A stretch of DNA of 64,000 nt from Streptococcus sp. LPB0220 (GCF_008727815.1 NZ_CP044230.1:1844001-1908000), one strand, 5' to 3'. Shown: positions 1 to 9,223, counted from the stretch's first letter. Notes: generated by a model not told the origin, from the sequence alone. Numbers and translations are program-made.

Positions 1-303
1 CTCTTCGCCCAGTGTCCCTCTAAGGTGAAGATCAAAGGGTTTAGGGGCTATCCCCTGATCTTTCAGCCACTCTTCCATGAGCTGAATGGTCTCTTGAATC
101 AAGGCGTAGTCCTTATTTGGGGTCAAATCCACCCGGTAACCAAAGAGATCTGAGGCTAGCTGATAGCTTCTAGATTCTTGGATAGTAGCTGACAGATAAA
201 TGGGAATAAACTGAATCACGGCTCCATAGCCAGGCGTTAGCACCGCGTATTCTCCAGCTAGATAGAGCTTGCCTCCAGTCTGTACCTGATACTTAGTCTT
301 CAT
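1..303 (-). CDS. mvaK2: Phosphomevalonate kinase, N-terminal part (cut by window edge)
   Basis: This is the first 101 codons of a GHMP-family kinase; the rest lies left of the window. The product phosphorylates 5-phosphomevalonate to the diphosphate in the mevalonate route to isopentenyl diphosphate. The visible N-terminus carries the GHMP opening, with a GGKLYLAGEYAVL stretch at residues 10-22. The ATG overlaps the 3' end of mvaD by 11 bases, so the two genes are translationally coupled. Family assignment rests on this N-terminus plus gene order mvaK1-mvaD-mvaK2, which is standard in streptococci. Confidence 0.93.
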   Translation of the reverse strand, partial: MKTKYQVQTGGKLYLAGEYAVLTPGYGAVIQFIPIYLSATIQESRSYQLASDLFGYRVDLTPNKDYALIQETIQLMEEWLKDQGIAPKPFDLHLRGTLGEE

Positions 304-1243
304 CTTGAGGGTCCTTTGTCTTAGATACGATGGTCCGATAGCGGGCTTTAAATAAAGGCACCAGCTGATCCAAGTCTTCTTCTAAACAGAGAACCTTAAC
401 GTTTGGCCCTGCATCCATAGTAAAGTAACAAGCATGGCCTGCTGCGCGAAGCTCACGGACAAAGTCCATGGCTTTGTGGCTTTCTTCTGTCAAGTAGCTA
501 AAGGCTGGAGTGGCTGTTCTAGTCGTCGTATGCATAGCAAGGGCATTGCGCTCTGTCAGCTGACCGACCTGTTCAAAATCATTGCCAGCTAGATAGTCCA
601 GCATGTCCTTATAATCTTGTCGAGACTCTTCGATCCATTCTTTGAAATTAGTCGAAGTCTCCATGCAGCGTTTCATACCTTCCCGGCTGGAAACGGGCTT
701 TTGCTTGTCATTGAGAACCAGCATGATCATCGCGAGTTTCAGGTCTGTTTTAACCTTATAAATTTCTCCACTTTCTTTGTCCCAAGCTGCTAAGGGACCA
801 AAGAAAGACCGTGAAGAAGAGCCCGAAGCAAACTTGGCTTTTTGAGCCAATTCCTCCTGGCTCAAGCCCAAATCATAATACTGATTGCAAGCCTTGACAA
901 GAGCAGAGAGGCCACTCGAGCTAGAGGACAAGCCTGCTGCGGTTGGCATGTTGTTGCTGGTATCCACCCGAACAAATCCTGCTTCATCTGCTGGCTTCAA
1001 GCTATCAATCACAGCTCCAATTTTGGCTTGCTCAGCTGGATTTTGGAATTCCCCATCGATGTAAAATTTATGCGCAGTCGCATCTGCTGGCAAGGGAGAG
1101 AGACTCGTCTCTGTATACATATTCTCTAAGGTCAACGAAATCGAACTGGTCGAAGGGACCATCTGTTTGGCATCTTCTTTTCCCCAGTATTTGATAATCG
1201 CAATATTAGCATAGGACTTAGCCTTTACAGGTTTTCGATCCAT
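293..1243 (-). CDS. mvaD: Diphosphomevalonate decarboxylase
   Basis: The enzyme decarboxylates mevalonate diphosphate with ATP to give isopentenyl diphosphate. The 316-residue length is normal for the family. The N-terminus has the YANIAIIKYWGK substrate-binding motif, and the ATP-binding P-loop of GHMP kinases is seen as PTAAGLSSSSSG near residues 100-111. It overlaps mvaK1 by 19 bases upstream and mvaK2 by 11 bases downstream, so it is the middle gene of one leftward transcript. Confidence 0.96.
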   Translation of the reverse strand: MDRKPVKAKSYANIAIIKYWGKEDAKQMVPSTSSISLTLENMYTETSLSPLPADATAHKFYIDGEFQNPAEQAKIGAVIDSLKPADEAGFVRVDTSNNMPTAAGLSSSSSGLSALVKACNQYYDLGLSQEELAQKAKFASGSSSRSFFGPLAAWDKESGEIYKVKTDLKLAMIMLVLNDKQKPVSSREGMKRCMETSTNFKEWIEESRQDYKDMLDYLAGNDFEQVGQLTERNALAMHTTTRTATPAFSYLTEESHKAMDFVRELRAAGHACYFTMDAGPNVKVLCLEEDLDQLVPLFKARYRTIVSKTKDPQDED

Positions 1244-2109
1244 GTATGGTGCGCTCCTTCTTTTTCTAATGCATGGGCAATGGTTGCTGCTTCACGAGAA
1301 TCCTTGACGAGGGCAATCACACAGCCTCCAAGACCGCCTCCGCTCATTTTAGCACCTAAGGCCCCATTTCCAAGGGCAACGGCGACCAGGTGGTCTGCTT
1401 TTTCACAGCTGACACCTACGGCTCTCAAGTGCTCATGGCAAGTAGTCAGAGCCTGTCCTAGGTTCGTTAGATCATTCATTTTCAGAGCCGCTTCTACCTG
1501 CTGGGTCAACTGACCAATCTCATGGAAATGGGACAAAACTTCCTGCCCTTTAGCTTCAACCTTTTGAATCGCCTCACGGGTATTGCCGTGAATCCCCGTA
1601 TCCGCAATCACCAAACTCGCTTTTATACCCAGCTCCAGCGGGTAAAAGCCGACATTCCGGATGAATTTAATGGCTTGATCGCTCAGACAAGTCTTGGCAT
1701 CCAGACCGCTTGGATTCATATGGGCAATGGTTTCTGCTCGATTGACCAGGATTTCTAAGGTCTCATCGTCCAGCTCCTCTTGATAATAGTCAAAAACTGC
1801 ACGAATAGCTGCGATACTGACCGCCGCAGAGGACCCCATCCCCCGTTTTTCCGGTACCATAGACTGAATCCGACAGCGAATCCGGGCCTCACGAATCCCG
1901 AGGTGCTCAAGAGACGCAAAAACCGCCATGGACAATGTGTCATCTTCAAACAAAATCCATGGACTGTCTGCCGGGATGATCTGGCAGATCACTTCGATAT
2001 GATGGAGTGGCAGGGCAATAGCCGGATAACCATAAACCACCGCATGCTCTCCAATTAAGATAATTTTACTATGCGCCTTTCCGACGCCTATCTCTTTATG
2101 CATATTCAT
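1225..2109 (-). CDS. mvaK1: Mevalonate kinase
   Basis: This 294-residue GHMP kinase phosphorylates mevalonate, the first step of the lower mevalonate pathway. The early GEHAVVYGYPAIALPL stretch (about residues 20-35) and the P-loop RGMGSSAAVS (about residues 90-100) identify the family; the late AKMSGGGLGGC motif is the third GHMP motif. The ATG at 2109 has only a weak ribosome site, and a second in-frame ATG two codons later is possible. It is the first gene of the mvaK1-mvaD-mvaK2 operon. No strong promoter was recognised in the 166 bases upstream. Confidence 0.96.
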   Translation of the reverse strand: MNMHKEIGVGKAHSKIILIGEHAVVYGYPAIALPLHHIEVICQIIPADSPWILFEDDTLSMAVFASLEHLGIREARIRCRIQSMVPEKRGMGSSAAVSIAAIRAVFDYYQEELDDETLEILVNRAETIAHMNPSGLDAKTCLSDQAIKFIRNVGFYPLELGIKASLVIADTGIHGNTREAIQKVEAKGQEVLSHFHEIGQLTQQVEAALKMNDLTNLGQALTTCHEHLRAVGVSCEKADHLVAVALGNGALGAKMSGGGLGGCVIALVKDSREAATIAHALEKEGAHHTWIENL

Positions 2110-2238
2110 CTCGCTCTACTAAGGTCATTACTATTTTAATATAAATCAGCCAAAAAAGCGATGCTTTTGAAGGAAATCCAACCTAAGACGGAGTCCAAAA
2201 ATGAATCACCCAGAAGAGCTCCTTCTTATGGACAGACA

Positions 2239-2267
2239 AGAAAAGGCCGGGATCCGTCATCCCAGCC
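2239..2267 (-). terminator. Terminator after the cppA/serine hydrolase pair
   Basis: Reading leftward, nine bases at 2259-2267 pair with 2245-2253 (GGCTGGGAT with ATCCCGGCC), followed by TTTTCTT. It lies just after the stop codon at 2276. Confidence 0.7.
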
Positions 2268-2275
2268 ATCCATTT

Positions 2276-3217
2276 CTATTTTTCACATTCTTGTTTGATC
2301 AAGTCCATCAAAGAGTTGCGGTCTAAGATCCATTGGGCCCGTTCGTCCTTCTCATAGGTCCGGTTAGACAAAAAGATCACAGCTTCCTGCCTCTTTCGAT
2401 TGTACATGATGAAGGTTCCAGTATAGCCCGTATGATCCAACCAGTCACCCTCTAGATTCCATCCGAGAGCGCGGGTCTTGCCCTCTTCACGCGCAAAATT
2501 CTGAGACAAGTCACGCGCAAAATCATCCTTCAGATAATGCTCTAAGAAGCGCTCTAGATCAGCAACAGTTGAAAAAAGTCCAGCACTTCCCGCATGACGA
2601 CCCAGAACTCTCGCTTTGGGATCATGAACACTTCCAGAAGCAAGGCCACGGACCGTTGGCACCGCCTTTTCGACCGGTCCAAACCGTGTTTCCATCATCT
2701 TCCAGGGCGCAAAAATCAACTCTTCAAATAAGCGATCCAAGGGCTGGTGAAACCTGTCTTCTAACCAAAAGCCCAGCAAAAGAAAATTGACGTCGGTGTA
2801 ATGAAAACTCTTGTCTTCTTTTAACTGCAAATTTTCAAGGGCCGTTTTCAACTGTCTCGCATCCAATTGATCCCGGTTGGGGATAAAAGGATCAAGTCCT
2901 GACGTATGGGTCAAGAGTTCCCGGATGGTTGTCTTCTCATGAGCAAAACACGGGTAAAGCTCTTTAAAGGGGCGATCGAGCGGAAGCTCCCCTTTCGCAT
3001 ACAAAAAGGCACAGATGGTAGCGACTCCGACGACCTTACTGACACTGGCCAAATCATAGACCAGGTCAGCCACTACTGGCTCTTCTTTTTCAGGGTCCGC
3101 AAGTCCTAGATAGTGCTCACTCCACTGACCATTGCGGTAAAGCGCAAGAGAGGCACCTGGATAGATGCCTTCTTGGATTTGTTCGGTAATTTTTTCGATG
3201 ATTGCATTCACGCTCAT
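2276..3217 (-). CDS. Serine hydrolase of the beta-lactamase / penicillin-binding protein fold
   Basis: This is a class C beta-lactamase-like protein (COG1680) of about 313 residues. The nucleophile motif SVSK is at residues 58-61, and an HTGYTG stretch near residue 280 corresponds to the KTG box. No signal peptide is visible, so it is probably cytoplasmic. Members act as esterases or D-amino peptidases as well as lactamases; the substrate here cannot be told. Start choice is uncertain: the ATG at 3217 aligns with homologues I remember but sits only two bases after GGAG; an ATG at 3238 would overlap cppA by 11 bases. Either way it is co-transcribed with cppA. Confidence 0.8.
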   Translation of the reverse strand: MSVNAIIEKITEQIQEGIYPGASLALYRNGQWSEHYLGLADPEKEEPVVADLVYDLASVSKVVGVATICAFLYAKGELPLDRPFKELYPCFAHEKTTIRELLTHTSGLDPFIPNRDQLDARQLKTALENLQLKEDKSFHYTDVNFLLLGFWLEDRFHQPLDRLFEELIFAPWKMMETRFGPVEKAVPTVRGLASGSVHDPKARVLGRHAGSAGLFSTVADLERFLEHYLKDDFARDLSQNFAREEGKTRALGWNLEGDWLDHTGYTGTFIMYNRKRQEAVIFLSNRTYEKDERAQWILDRNSLMDLIKQECEK

Positions 3218-3227
3218 CACTCCATTC

Positions 3228-3995
3228 TTATTCTTCATAAGAAATATGGACCTGATCTTGATTGGCTTCAAACCAGAGTTCGATCTGGCTTGGATCCTTG
3301 GCAATCAAGAAAGTTCCCTTACGGTGCACAAAATCGACAGCTTCTCCCAAGCGTTCTTTCAAGACTTCCACATCAAAAGATGCCAATTCAATCTTGATCA
3401 TGCTCAAATCCCAGGTCACCTTGTTCTCCACTTGGAGATCTTCTCCTTGAGCTTCCTGCAAATGGATAAAGCGGGCAAGATCTGGCAAGCTACTATAGAA
3501 CTTCTCAGACTCAGCAAGATCAGCCACGTTGACCTCAAGAAAGTCCACATCAAAGTTCGTCAAACCTTTGAAATCTTCGGGAGCTTCTACAAGAGGCGCT
3601 TTCTCCAACGGTTCTAGGCTTTCAAGATTTTCTTCAGCATGCACGAAAATGGTATCTCCTTGAGGAGACACAACTTCAAAGGCGCGACCATTAGCTCCTT
3701 GGTAAAGGGCGCTTGTTTCTGGCTGGCGGGCCAACAAATAATCAATTTCTTGAGCTTGTGCCACTTTCACCACGATGCGACCCAATTTCTTTGGACCTTC
3801 GACCTTACGCGAACGCATACTCGGTGACTCTTCTAAGACGATTTTTTCTACTTTTGAGGCATCTCCTAAAGATAGGAGAGCTCCTTCTTCCACTAATACT
3901 TTCATTCCCAATGTCTCTTCATAAAAGCGTTGATTGACATTTCGGTTATTCACTTTCAAGACTGGGATCACTCTTACGATCTGATTTGCTGTCAT
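3228..3995 (-). CDS. cppA: CppA family protein (glyoxalase-like fold)
   Basis: The product matches the streptococcal CppA family, named for a claimed C3-degrading proteinase activity in pneumococcus; its real biochemical role is unsettled. The N-terminal half has the glyoxalase/dioxygenase-fold pattern (VIPVLKVNNRNVNQRFYEETLGMK, here residues 9 onward), and a second similar module begins near residue 145 (VDFLEVNVADLAESEKFY). No signal peptide is visible. The ATG at 3995 is chosen because GGAGG lies seven bases upstream; an in-frame ATG at 4007 lies too close to that site. It heads a two-gene unit with the serine hydrolase. Confidence 0.85.
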   Translation of the reverse strand: MTANQIVRVIPVLKVNNRNVNQRFYEETLGMKVLVEEGALLSLGDASKVEKIVLEESPSMRSRKVEGPKKLGRIVVKVAQAQEIDYLLARQPETSALYQGANGRAFEVVSPQGDTIFVHAEENLESLEPLEKAPLVEAPEDFKGLTNFDVDFLEVNVADLAESEKFYSSLPDLARFIHLQEAQGEDLQVENKVTWDLSMIKIELASFDVEVLKERLGEAVDFVHRKGTFLIAKDPSQIELWFEANQDQVHISYEE

Positions 3996-4016
3996 AACTT
4001 CCTCCAAGCTCTTTTT

Positions 4017-4045
4017 ATTGTAAATAATTTTCTGGTTTTTTACAA
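4017..4045 (-). promoter_or_regulatory. Promoter for cppA
   Basis: On the minus strand, TTGTAA (4040-4045) and TACAAT (4017-4022) are separated by 17 bases, about 20 bases before the ribosome site of cppA. Confidence 0.6.
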
Positions 4046-4061
4046 GAAATTTTGCGCAAGA

Positions 4062-4098
4062 AAAGACAGATTTCTCAAAATTTAGAATCTGTCTTTCT
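4062..4098 (-). terminator. Terminator after the DUF308 gene
   Basis: AAGACAGATT and AATCTGTCTT form a ten-base stem just past the stop codon at 4103, followed by a T-rich tract when read leftward. It separates this gene from cppA. Confidence 0.75.
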
Positions 4099-4102
4099 TT
4101 TC

Positions 4103-5380
4103 TTAATATACTGTTCGTGTATGGACCCGCCCGTTTGGAGCTTCAAATTCGTATTCTAAGTAATCCTGATAGGTCCCTGGTGCAATCACTCCACGCACAT
4201 CTAATACAGCCGTTCCCGCCTGTCCCACAATGGAATCTGCTAACAGGCAGCAATTCGTAGACAGAACAAAGTAAGATTTAAAACGCGAAGAAGTAAATTT
4301 ATATAGCTCAGCCCCTAAATCATATTTCAATTTGTAAGCGTAGGTCGGCTGACCGTCTTCCAGTAACCTACTAGGTGGATCCCAAGGTTCTAACAACTGA
4401 TCAATTTCAGCTAGACGCTTCTCTACTGCCTGATTCTCTTCTTCGGTAAGGGATAGGCTGTAGCCAAACAGCGTCTTTTGACTCTCTTTTTTACATAGTT
4501 CGATGTATGGTTCCTTATCCACTTTAAACAGTACGCCATCCCCAATCGTCCCAAATAGACGCTCTGAAAAGGGATCGTAACTTCCGTAAGAAATGACCTT
4601 TCCCTGATAACAAATATCTACATGCCCAATCGCTCCAAATAAGTTGCTGTCAGAAGTATGAACCAAAATTTCTAATTCCCTTGCCTCTTCTTCTTTTTTC
4701 ACCAATCGATAAGGGCCTGTGTGTCCCGCCGAGCTCCCTTTTTGAAGAAACTGGTTAAACCGTTTTAACTCCTTAGCAGGGATAAAGGCTGCAAAGATAA
4801 CCGGTAGGCTAATACGAAAGCGACGTTTTAACTCTTGGCCTTGTTGGTCTTTGTCAAATAAAATACCATCTCGAATATTAGAAATCCCCAACAAGACCAG
4901 ATAAGCCCCCAAGAGGATAAATTGGAAGTGCCCATCTGAACCATGTTCCAAGACAGTTGCTAGACCAAGCCCACCGTTTAAAAGCGCATCCCATAAATAG
5001 AGCCAGCCTCCTTTTACCCGATTGGCCTTATAAAGCCAAAATGTGATCCCATAGACAATGGCACTCCCCAACTGATATGCCCCTAAACAAATCACAACTA
5101 AGTTTACGGGCAGACTACTCAGTCGATTCAACCAGATCAACGCAAGTGAAAGAAAAATAAACCAAATAGAGTGGCTATAGGAAATAGACTTGCTACGTAA
5201 CAAAAAGCGAAGAAGAAAGCTTCCTAGTCCATCAACTAAAAAGTAAATGGCTAATAGATCCAAGGAAAATTTGGTGAAACCAACGCCGTTTCGAAAAATG
5301 AGAATCCCAAAAATGACGGCAAGAACCCCAAACAATAAGGTCCGTCTTCTTGCAACTTGTTCAAAAGATATTTTTTTCAA
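4103..5380 (-). CDS. DUF308 (HdeD-like) membrane protein with a C-terminal papain-like domain
   Basis: The 425-residue protein has two parts. Residues 15-170 contain about six hydrophobic segments in the HdeD/DUF308 pattern. Residues 215-425 look soluble and carry GHVDICYQGKVISYGSYD (His253) followed by STNCCLLADSIVG (Cys377/Cys378). A His-containing strand before a Cys-containing helix is the order of permuted papain-like (NlpC/P60-related, YiiX or DUF4105-type) hydrolases; this domain call is mine and inferred from motif order. The gene is divergent from pepX and has its own terminator. Function is unknown; a membrane-anchored cysteine peptidase or amidase is the most economical guess. Confidence 0.65.
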   Translation of the reverse strand: MKKISFEQVARRRTLLFGVLAVIFGILIFRNGVGFTKFSLDLLAIYFLVDGLGSFLLRFLLRSKSISYSHSIWFIFLSLALIWLNRLSSLPVNLVVICLGAYQLGSAIVYGITFWLYKANRVKGGWLYLWDALLNGGLGLATVLEHGSDGHFQFILLGAYLVLLGISNIRDGILFDKDQQGQELKRRFRISLPVIFAAFIPAKELKRFNQFLQKGSSAGHTGPYRLVKKEEEARELEILVHTSDSNLFGAIGHVDICYQGKVISYGSYDPFSERLFGTIGDGVLFKVDKEPYIELCKKESQKTLFGYSLSLTEEENQAVEKRLAEIDQLLEPWDPPSRLLEDGQPTYAYKLKYDLGAELYKFTSSRFKSYFVLSTNCCLLADSIVGQAGTAVLDVRGVIAPGTYQDYLEYEFEAPNGRVHTRTVY

Positions 5381-5410
5381 TATTCCTTCTCCTTATAGAC
5401 GAAAGGTCTT

Positions 5411-5439
5411 TAGACAAATACTATTTTATCAAGTATAAT
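5411..5439 (+). promoter_or_regulatory. Promoter for pepX
   Basis: TAGACA (5411-5416) and TATAAT (5434-5439) are separated by 17 bases. The ribosome site AAAAGGAG follows and leads to the ATG at 5482. Confidence 0.75.
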
Positions 5440-5481
5440 ATAAGAAGTAAAGAAAAAAGAAACTGATAAAAGGAGCAGTCT

Positions 5482-7770
5482 ATGAAATACAATCAATATA
5501 GCTATCTATCTGTTGACCAAAAAGACATTCTTAAGGAACTAAAAGAAATTGGGTTTGACCTTCCCACCCACCTCCCAGAAAAAGAACTGTTTGAATGGTT
5601 TGTCCGCAAGGTTTACTTCACCTATAAAGATACAGATTATCCCCTCTCTAACCTAGTGGTGGATTCTAAAACAGACTTTTTAACGTATATCCAATCTGAC
5701 TGCGAATGGTCTCCGAACATTTTTTACACAGTAGCCCTCCAATTACTCGGTTTCCGCTATTTTATTGATTTTGAAGATACGGATAGCTTCTTGAAAGAAG
5801 TCCAATTTCCGATTGAGTATGGAAACTTGGTAGAAAACCTCTATCACCTTCTCAATACTCGAACAGTAAAAGGAAATTTACTCATCGATCAGTTGGTCAG
5901 CGATGGCTTGATTCCTGAAGATAACCAGTATCACTATTTTAACGGCAAGAGCCTCGCAACCTTTACGAGCCATGATGCCATCCGCGAGGTCGTCTATGTG
6001 GAAAGTCGGGTCGATACCGACCAAGATGGTCTGCCAGACTTGGTCAAGGTCAGCATTATCCGTCCTCGCTATGAAGGCAAGATTCCAGCTGTTATGACCG
6101 CAAGTCCTTATCACCAAGGGACCAACGATAAGGCCAGCGACAAGGCCCTCTACAATATGAATGTGAACCTCCAGGTCAAAGAACCTCATACCATTCAAGT
6201 AGAAGTACCTCAATTAGAATTGGTGGATCCTGTCGGTTCAGCTGAGCTAGTCGATGAAGCTGAAGAAACTCTCACCCATATCAATTCCAGCTATACCCTC
6301 AACGACTACCTCCTTCCACGCGGCTACGCTAATCTCTACGTATCTGGAGTGGGGACAAAAGATTCGCAAGGCTTGATGACCAATGGAAATTACCAACAAA
6401 TCGAAGCCTACAAGAACGTTATCGACTGGCTCAATGGCCGTTGCCGGGCCTTTACAGATCACACACGCAAACGCCAAGTCAAAGCTGATTGGTCTAATGG
6501 AAAGGTCGCAACCACCGGGATCTCTTACCTTGGAACCATGTCTAACGGCCTTGCGACCACAGGTGTGGACGGTCTTGAAGTCATCATTGCAGAGGCTGGG
6601 ATCTCTTCTTGGTACAACTACTACCGCGAAAACGGCCTCGTGACGAGTCCTGGTGGCTATCCTGGAGAGGATTTTGATTCGCTTGCTGAGTTGACCTATT
6701 CCCGCGCCCTTCGGGCTGGAGACTATCTCCGCCACCACGCAGCCCATGTCGCTGATTTGGAAGAGGTTAAAAAGCAATTGGATCGCAAAACAGGGGACTA
6801 CAACCAGTTCTGGCACGACCGCAATTATCTCTTACATGCTGATCAGGTGAAGGCTGAGGTGGTTTTCACTCACGGTTCCCAAGACTGGAACGTCAAACCG
6901 CTTCACGTCTTTAATATGTTCCAGGCTCTTCCAGCAAGCATCAAGAAGCACCTCTTCTACCACAATGGTGCCCATGTTTACCTCAACAACTGGCAATCCA
7001 TTGACTTCCGTGAGAGCATGAATGCCCTTCTCTCTAAAAAATTGCTGGGCTACGATTCAAACTATGAATTGCCAACTGTCATCTGGCAGGACAACACAGG
7101 AGAACAAAGTTGGACTTCCTTGGATGATTTTGGCAACCAAACAAGTCAGCGGACCTTCTCCCTGGGAGATGACGAAAAAGTCATCCAAAACCGCTACGAG
7201 ACAAAAGATTACGAGCGCTATGGCAAGGCTTATCCGACCTTCTTAAGCGATCTTTACCAAGACAAGGCCCAACAGGTGACAATCGATCTTCCAATCGAAG
7301 AAGACCTGCACCTCAACGGGAAAGCTCGCCTTCACCTGCGACTTTACTCCAGCACCAATAAAGGCCTTCTCTCAGCCCAACTCTTAGAGTTTGGAAGCAA
7401 GAAATACCTCCAACCCTATCCTGCAGTCTTATCGGTCCGTACACTGGATAACGGTCGCTACCATATGCTAGACAACTTGACCGAGTTGCCATTCAAGGAA
7501 GCGGGCCAACGAGTGATTTCGAAAGGTTATCTCAACCTCCAAAACCGGCATGACCTCTTAGAGGTTGAGGCCGTAACACCAGGCGAGTGGATGGAATTTG
7601 ACTTTGATCTCCAACCAACCATCTACAAGCTCGAAAAAGGTGCAACTCTTCGCTTGGTCCTTTACACGACGGACTTTGAAATCACTGTGCGTGATCAAAC
7701 CGATTACCAACTCACCATTGACTTAGCACAATCAAGCCTCCATCTTCCTGAAATGACAGAGGTCCACTAA
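5482..7770 (+). CDS. pepX: X-prolyl dipeptidyl aminopeptidase
   Basis: The enzyme releases X-Pro dipeptides from peptide N-termini (peptidase family S15) and supports use of proline-rich peptides. The 762-residue length is normal. Catalytic residues are visible at the positions known from the lactococcal enzyme: Ser348 in GISYLG, Asp468 in GSQDWN and His498 in NGAHVY. The C-terminal third is the jelly-roll domain of this family. No signal peptide is seen, so it is cytoplasmic. It is transcribed alone, divergent from the DUF308 gene, with a small AAGGC/GCCTT hairpin about 10 bases after the stop. Confidence 0.97.
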   Translation: MKYNQYSYLSVDQKDILKELKEIGFDLPTHLPEKELFEWFVRKVYFTYKDTDYPLSNLVVDSKTDFLTYIQSDCEWSPNIFYTVALQLLGFRYFIDFEDTDSFLKEVQFPIEYGNLVENLYHLLNTRTVKGNLLIDQLVSDGLIPEDNQYHYFNGKSLATFTSHDAIREVVYVESRVDTDQDGLPDLVKVSIIRPRYEGKIPAVMTASPYHQGTNDKASDKALYNMNVNLQVKEPHTIQVEVPQLELVDPVGSAELVDEAEETLTHINSSYTLNDYLLPRGYANLYVSGVGTKDSQGLMTNGNYQQIEAYKNVIDWLNGRCRAFTDHTRKRQVKADWSNGKVATTGISYLGTMSNGLATTGVDGLEVIIAEAGISSWYNYYRENGLVTSPGGYPGEDFDSLAELTYSRALRAGDYLRHHAAHVADLEEVKKQLDRKTGDYNQFWHDRNYLLHADQVKAEVVFTHGSQDWNVKPLHVFNMFQALPASIKKHLFYHNGAHVYLNNWQSIDFRESMNALLSKKLLGYDSNYELPTVIWQDNTGEQSWTSLDDFGNQTSQRTFSLGDDEKVIQNRYETKDYERYGKAYPTFLSDLYQDKAQQVTIDLPIEEDLHLNGKARLHLRLYSSTNKGLLSAQLLEFGSKKYLQPYPAVLSVRTLDNGRYHMLDNLTELPFKEAGQRVISKGYLNLQNRHDLLEVEAVTPGEWMEFDFDLQPTIYKLEKGATLRLVLYTTDFEITVRDQTDYQLTIDLAQSSLHLPEMTEVH

Positions 7771-7805
7771 TCGTGGTATCAAGGCTTAGCCTTTCTTTGC
7801 TTCAT

Positions 7806-7834
7806 TTGACAGCTTAGCCTACTTATGTTACTAT
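7806..7834 (+). promoter_or_regulatory. Promoter for rocS
   Basis: A consensus TTGACA (7806-7811) lies 17 bases before TACTAT (7829-7834). The rocS start follows at 7875 with AGAGGAAG upstream. Confidence 0.75.
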
Positions 7835-7874
7835 CTAATAGAGTATTTCATAGAAAAAGATATTAGAGGAAGTT

Positions 7875-8369
7875 ATGGCGATTGAAAAAACTGTCAGCGA
7901 AATTGCTGAAATTTTAGGAGTCAGCCGCCAGGCGGTCAATAACCGTGTCAAGGCGCTGGCTCCAGAAGATACACAAAAAAACGAAAAAGGGGTTACCGTT
8001 GTAACCCGTAGTGGCTTGATCAAGCTCGAAGAAATCTACAAAAAAACTATTTTTGAAGATGAGCCAGTCAGCGATGATGTGAAGCAACGCGAATTGATGG
8101 AAATTTTAGTGGATGAAAAAAATGCTGAAATCGTCCGTCTTTACGAGCAACTCAAAGCCAAAGACGAGCAACTCGCTAAGAAAGATGAACAGTTGCGCGT
8201 GAAAGACGTTCAAATTGCTGAAAAAGACAAGCAATTGGACCAACAACAACAATTGACTTTACAAGCAATGAATGACCGCGACACCTTGAAACTTGAACTC
8301 GAACAAGCCAATGAAAAAGTTCAAGAGCAAGAAAGCAAAGGTTTCTGGGCACGCGTTTTCCGTCGATAA
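7875..8369 (+). CDS. rocS: RocS-type chromosome segregation regulator (DUF536)
   Basis: The 164-residue protein matches RocS of pneumococcus, which binds DNA and the membrane and links chromosome segregation with division. An N-terminal helix-turn-helix is visible at residues 6-26 (TVSEIAEILGVSRQAVNNRV), followed by the DUF536 region, a long coiled coil at about residues 70-150 with repeated AKDEQLAKKDEQLRVKD-type heptads, and a short C-terminal amphipathic end (GFWARVFRR) that fits the membrane-binding helix. It is a single-gene unit with its own promoter and terminator. Confidence 0.85.
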   Translation: MAIEKTVSEIAEILGVSRQAVNNRVKALAPEDTQKNEKGVTVVTRSGLIKLEEIYKKTIFEDEPVSDDVKQRELMEILVDEKNAEIVRLYEQLKAKDEQLAKKDEQLRVKDVQIAEKDKQLDQQQQLTLQAMNDRDTLKLELEQANEKVQEQESKGFWARVFRR

Positions 8370-8372
8370 TCT

Positions 8373-8404
8373 GGGGCTGGATCCTACCAGTCCCTTTTCT
8401 TTTC
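8373..8404 (+). terminator. Terminator after rocS
   Basis: GGGGCTGG (8373-8380) pairs with CCAGTCCC (8387-8394), followed by TTTTCTTTTCT. It leaves only 19 bases before the next start, so the exonuclease gene may depend on read-through. Confidence 0.75.
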
Positions 8405-8422
8405 TACCACAGGAGATTTTCC

Positions 8423-9016
8423 ATGAAAACATTAGAAGATTATATCGCCTTCGATCTCGAATTTAACCAATACGAAGGTGCCTATCAGATCATCCAGGTG
8501 TCTGCCGTGCGTTTTACGGACGGTAAAGAAGTCGACCACTACGACTCCTACGTCTACACCGATAAGCCTCTAAAAAGCTTTATTAACGGCCTCACTGGCA
8601 TAACCCAGGACAAGATCCAAAATGCTCCTCAACTCGAGCAGGTCCTCAGTGAATTCAAGGCCTTTGTAGGAGACCGGCCCTTGATCGGATACAATGCCAA
8701 AAAGAGCGACCTACCCATCCTACTTGAAAATGGCTTGGATCTAGAAGACCAGTACGCTGTCGATGTCTTTGACGAGGCTTTCGAACGTCGTCCATCTGAC
8801 CTCCACGGCATTAAAAATCTCCAACTCCACACCGTTGCAGAATTTTTGGGGGTAGCAGGAAAATCACACGATAGCTTAGAAGACGCCCGCATGACAGCTC
8901 TTGTCTACGAACAATTCCTCGAATTTGATCAAGGCCGCACCCTCCTTGAAGAACAAGAGAACTTCTCCACCAACCCCTTCGGAGGCTTGGACTTATCCGG
9001 ATTTTTTGATGAATAA
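8423..9016 (+). CDS. DnaQ-family 3'-5' exonuclease
   Basis: The 197-residue protein has the DEDDh exonuclease pattern: FDLEFN near residue 10 (motif I, Asp and Glu), YNAKKSDLPIL near residue 92 (motif II), and HDSLEDARMT near residue 150 (motif III, His and Asp). It resembles the epsilon proofreading domain standing alone, and could trim DNA or RNA in repair. The start at 8423 has AGGAGATTTTCC upstream. It ends directly at a repeat element. The exact substrate cannot be told from sequence. Confidence 0.85.
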   Translation: MKTLEDYIAFDLEFNQYEGAYQIIQVSAVRFTDGKEVDHYDSYVYTDKPLKSFINGLTGITQDKIQNAPQLEQVLSEFKAFVGDRPLIGYNAKKSDLPILLENGLDLEDQYAVDVFDEAFERRPSDLHGIKNLQLHTVAEFLGVAGKSHDSLEDARMTALVYEQFLEFDQGRTLLEEQENFSTNPFGGLDLSGFFDE

Positions 9017-9200
9017 AAAGAGAGAGTGGGACAGAAATCGGTAATTCGTTAGAATTCGATTTCGTCGTCCCACCTCCGCACAGTTGAGTAGGGCTGTAAA
9101 AGCTGAAGAAATCAGCGTAGTAGAGCCCACTCAACCACTGCGTCTGGCTCAACAATCCAAAAACAATTAAGAGGCTAGGACTTTTGTCCCAGCCTCTTTT
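9017..9200. repeat. Three-hairpin intergenic repeat, copy A
   Basis: About 180 bases are nearly identical to 27735-27917. The element has three modules. Module 1: GTGGGAC...GTCCCAC with an inner GAAATCG/CGATTTC stem (about 9025-9072). Module 2: CAGTTGAGT...ACTCAACC with an inner GGGCT/AGCCC stem (about 9080-9140). Module 3: AAGAGGCT/AGCCTCTTTT with GGAC/GTCC (about 9168-9200), which looks like a terminator. The two outer ends are also roughly inverted copies of each other. It sits between convergent genes and does not resemble BOX or RUP elements as I know them. Confidence 0.85.
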
Positions 9201-9223
9201 GAATTAATGAAAACTTCTTTAGC

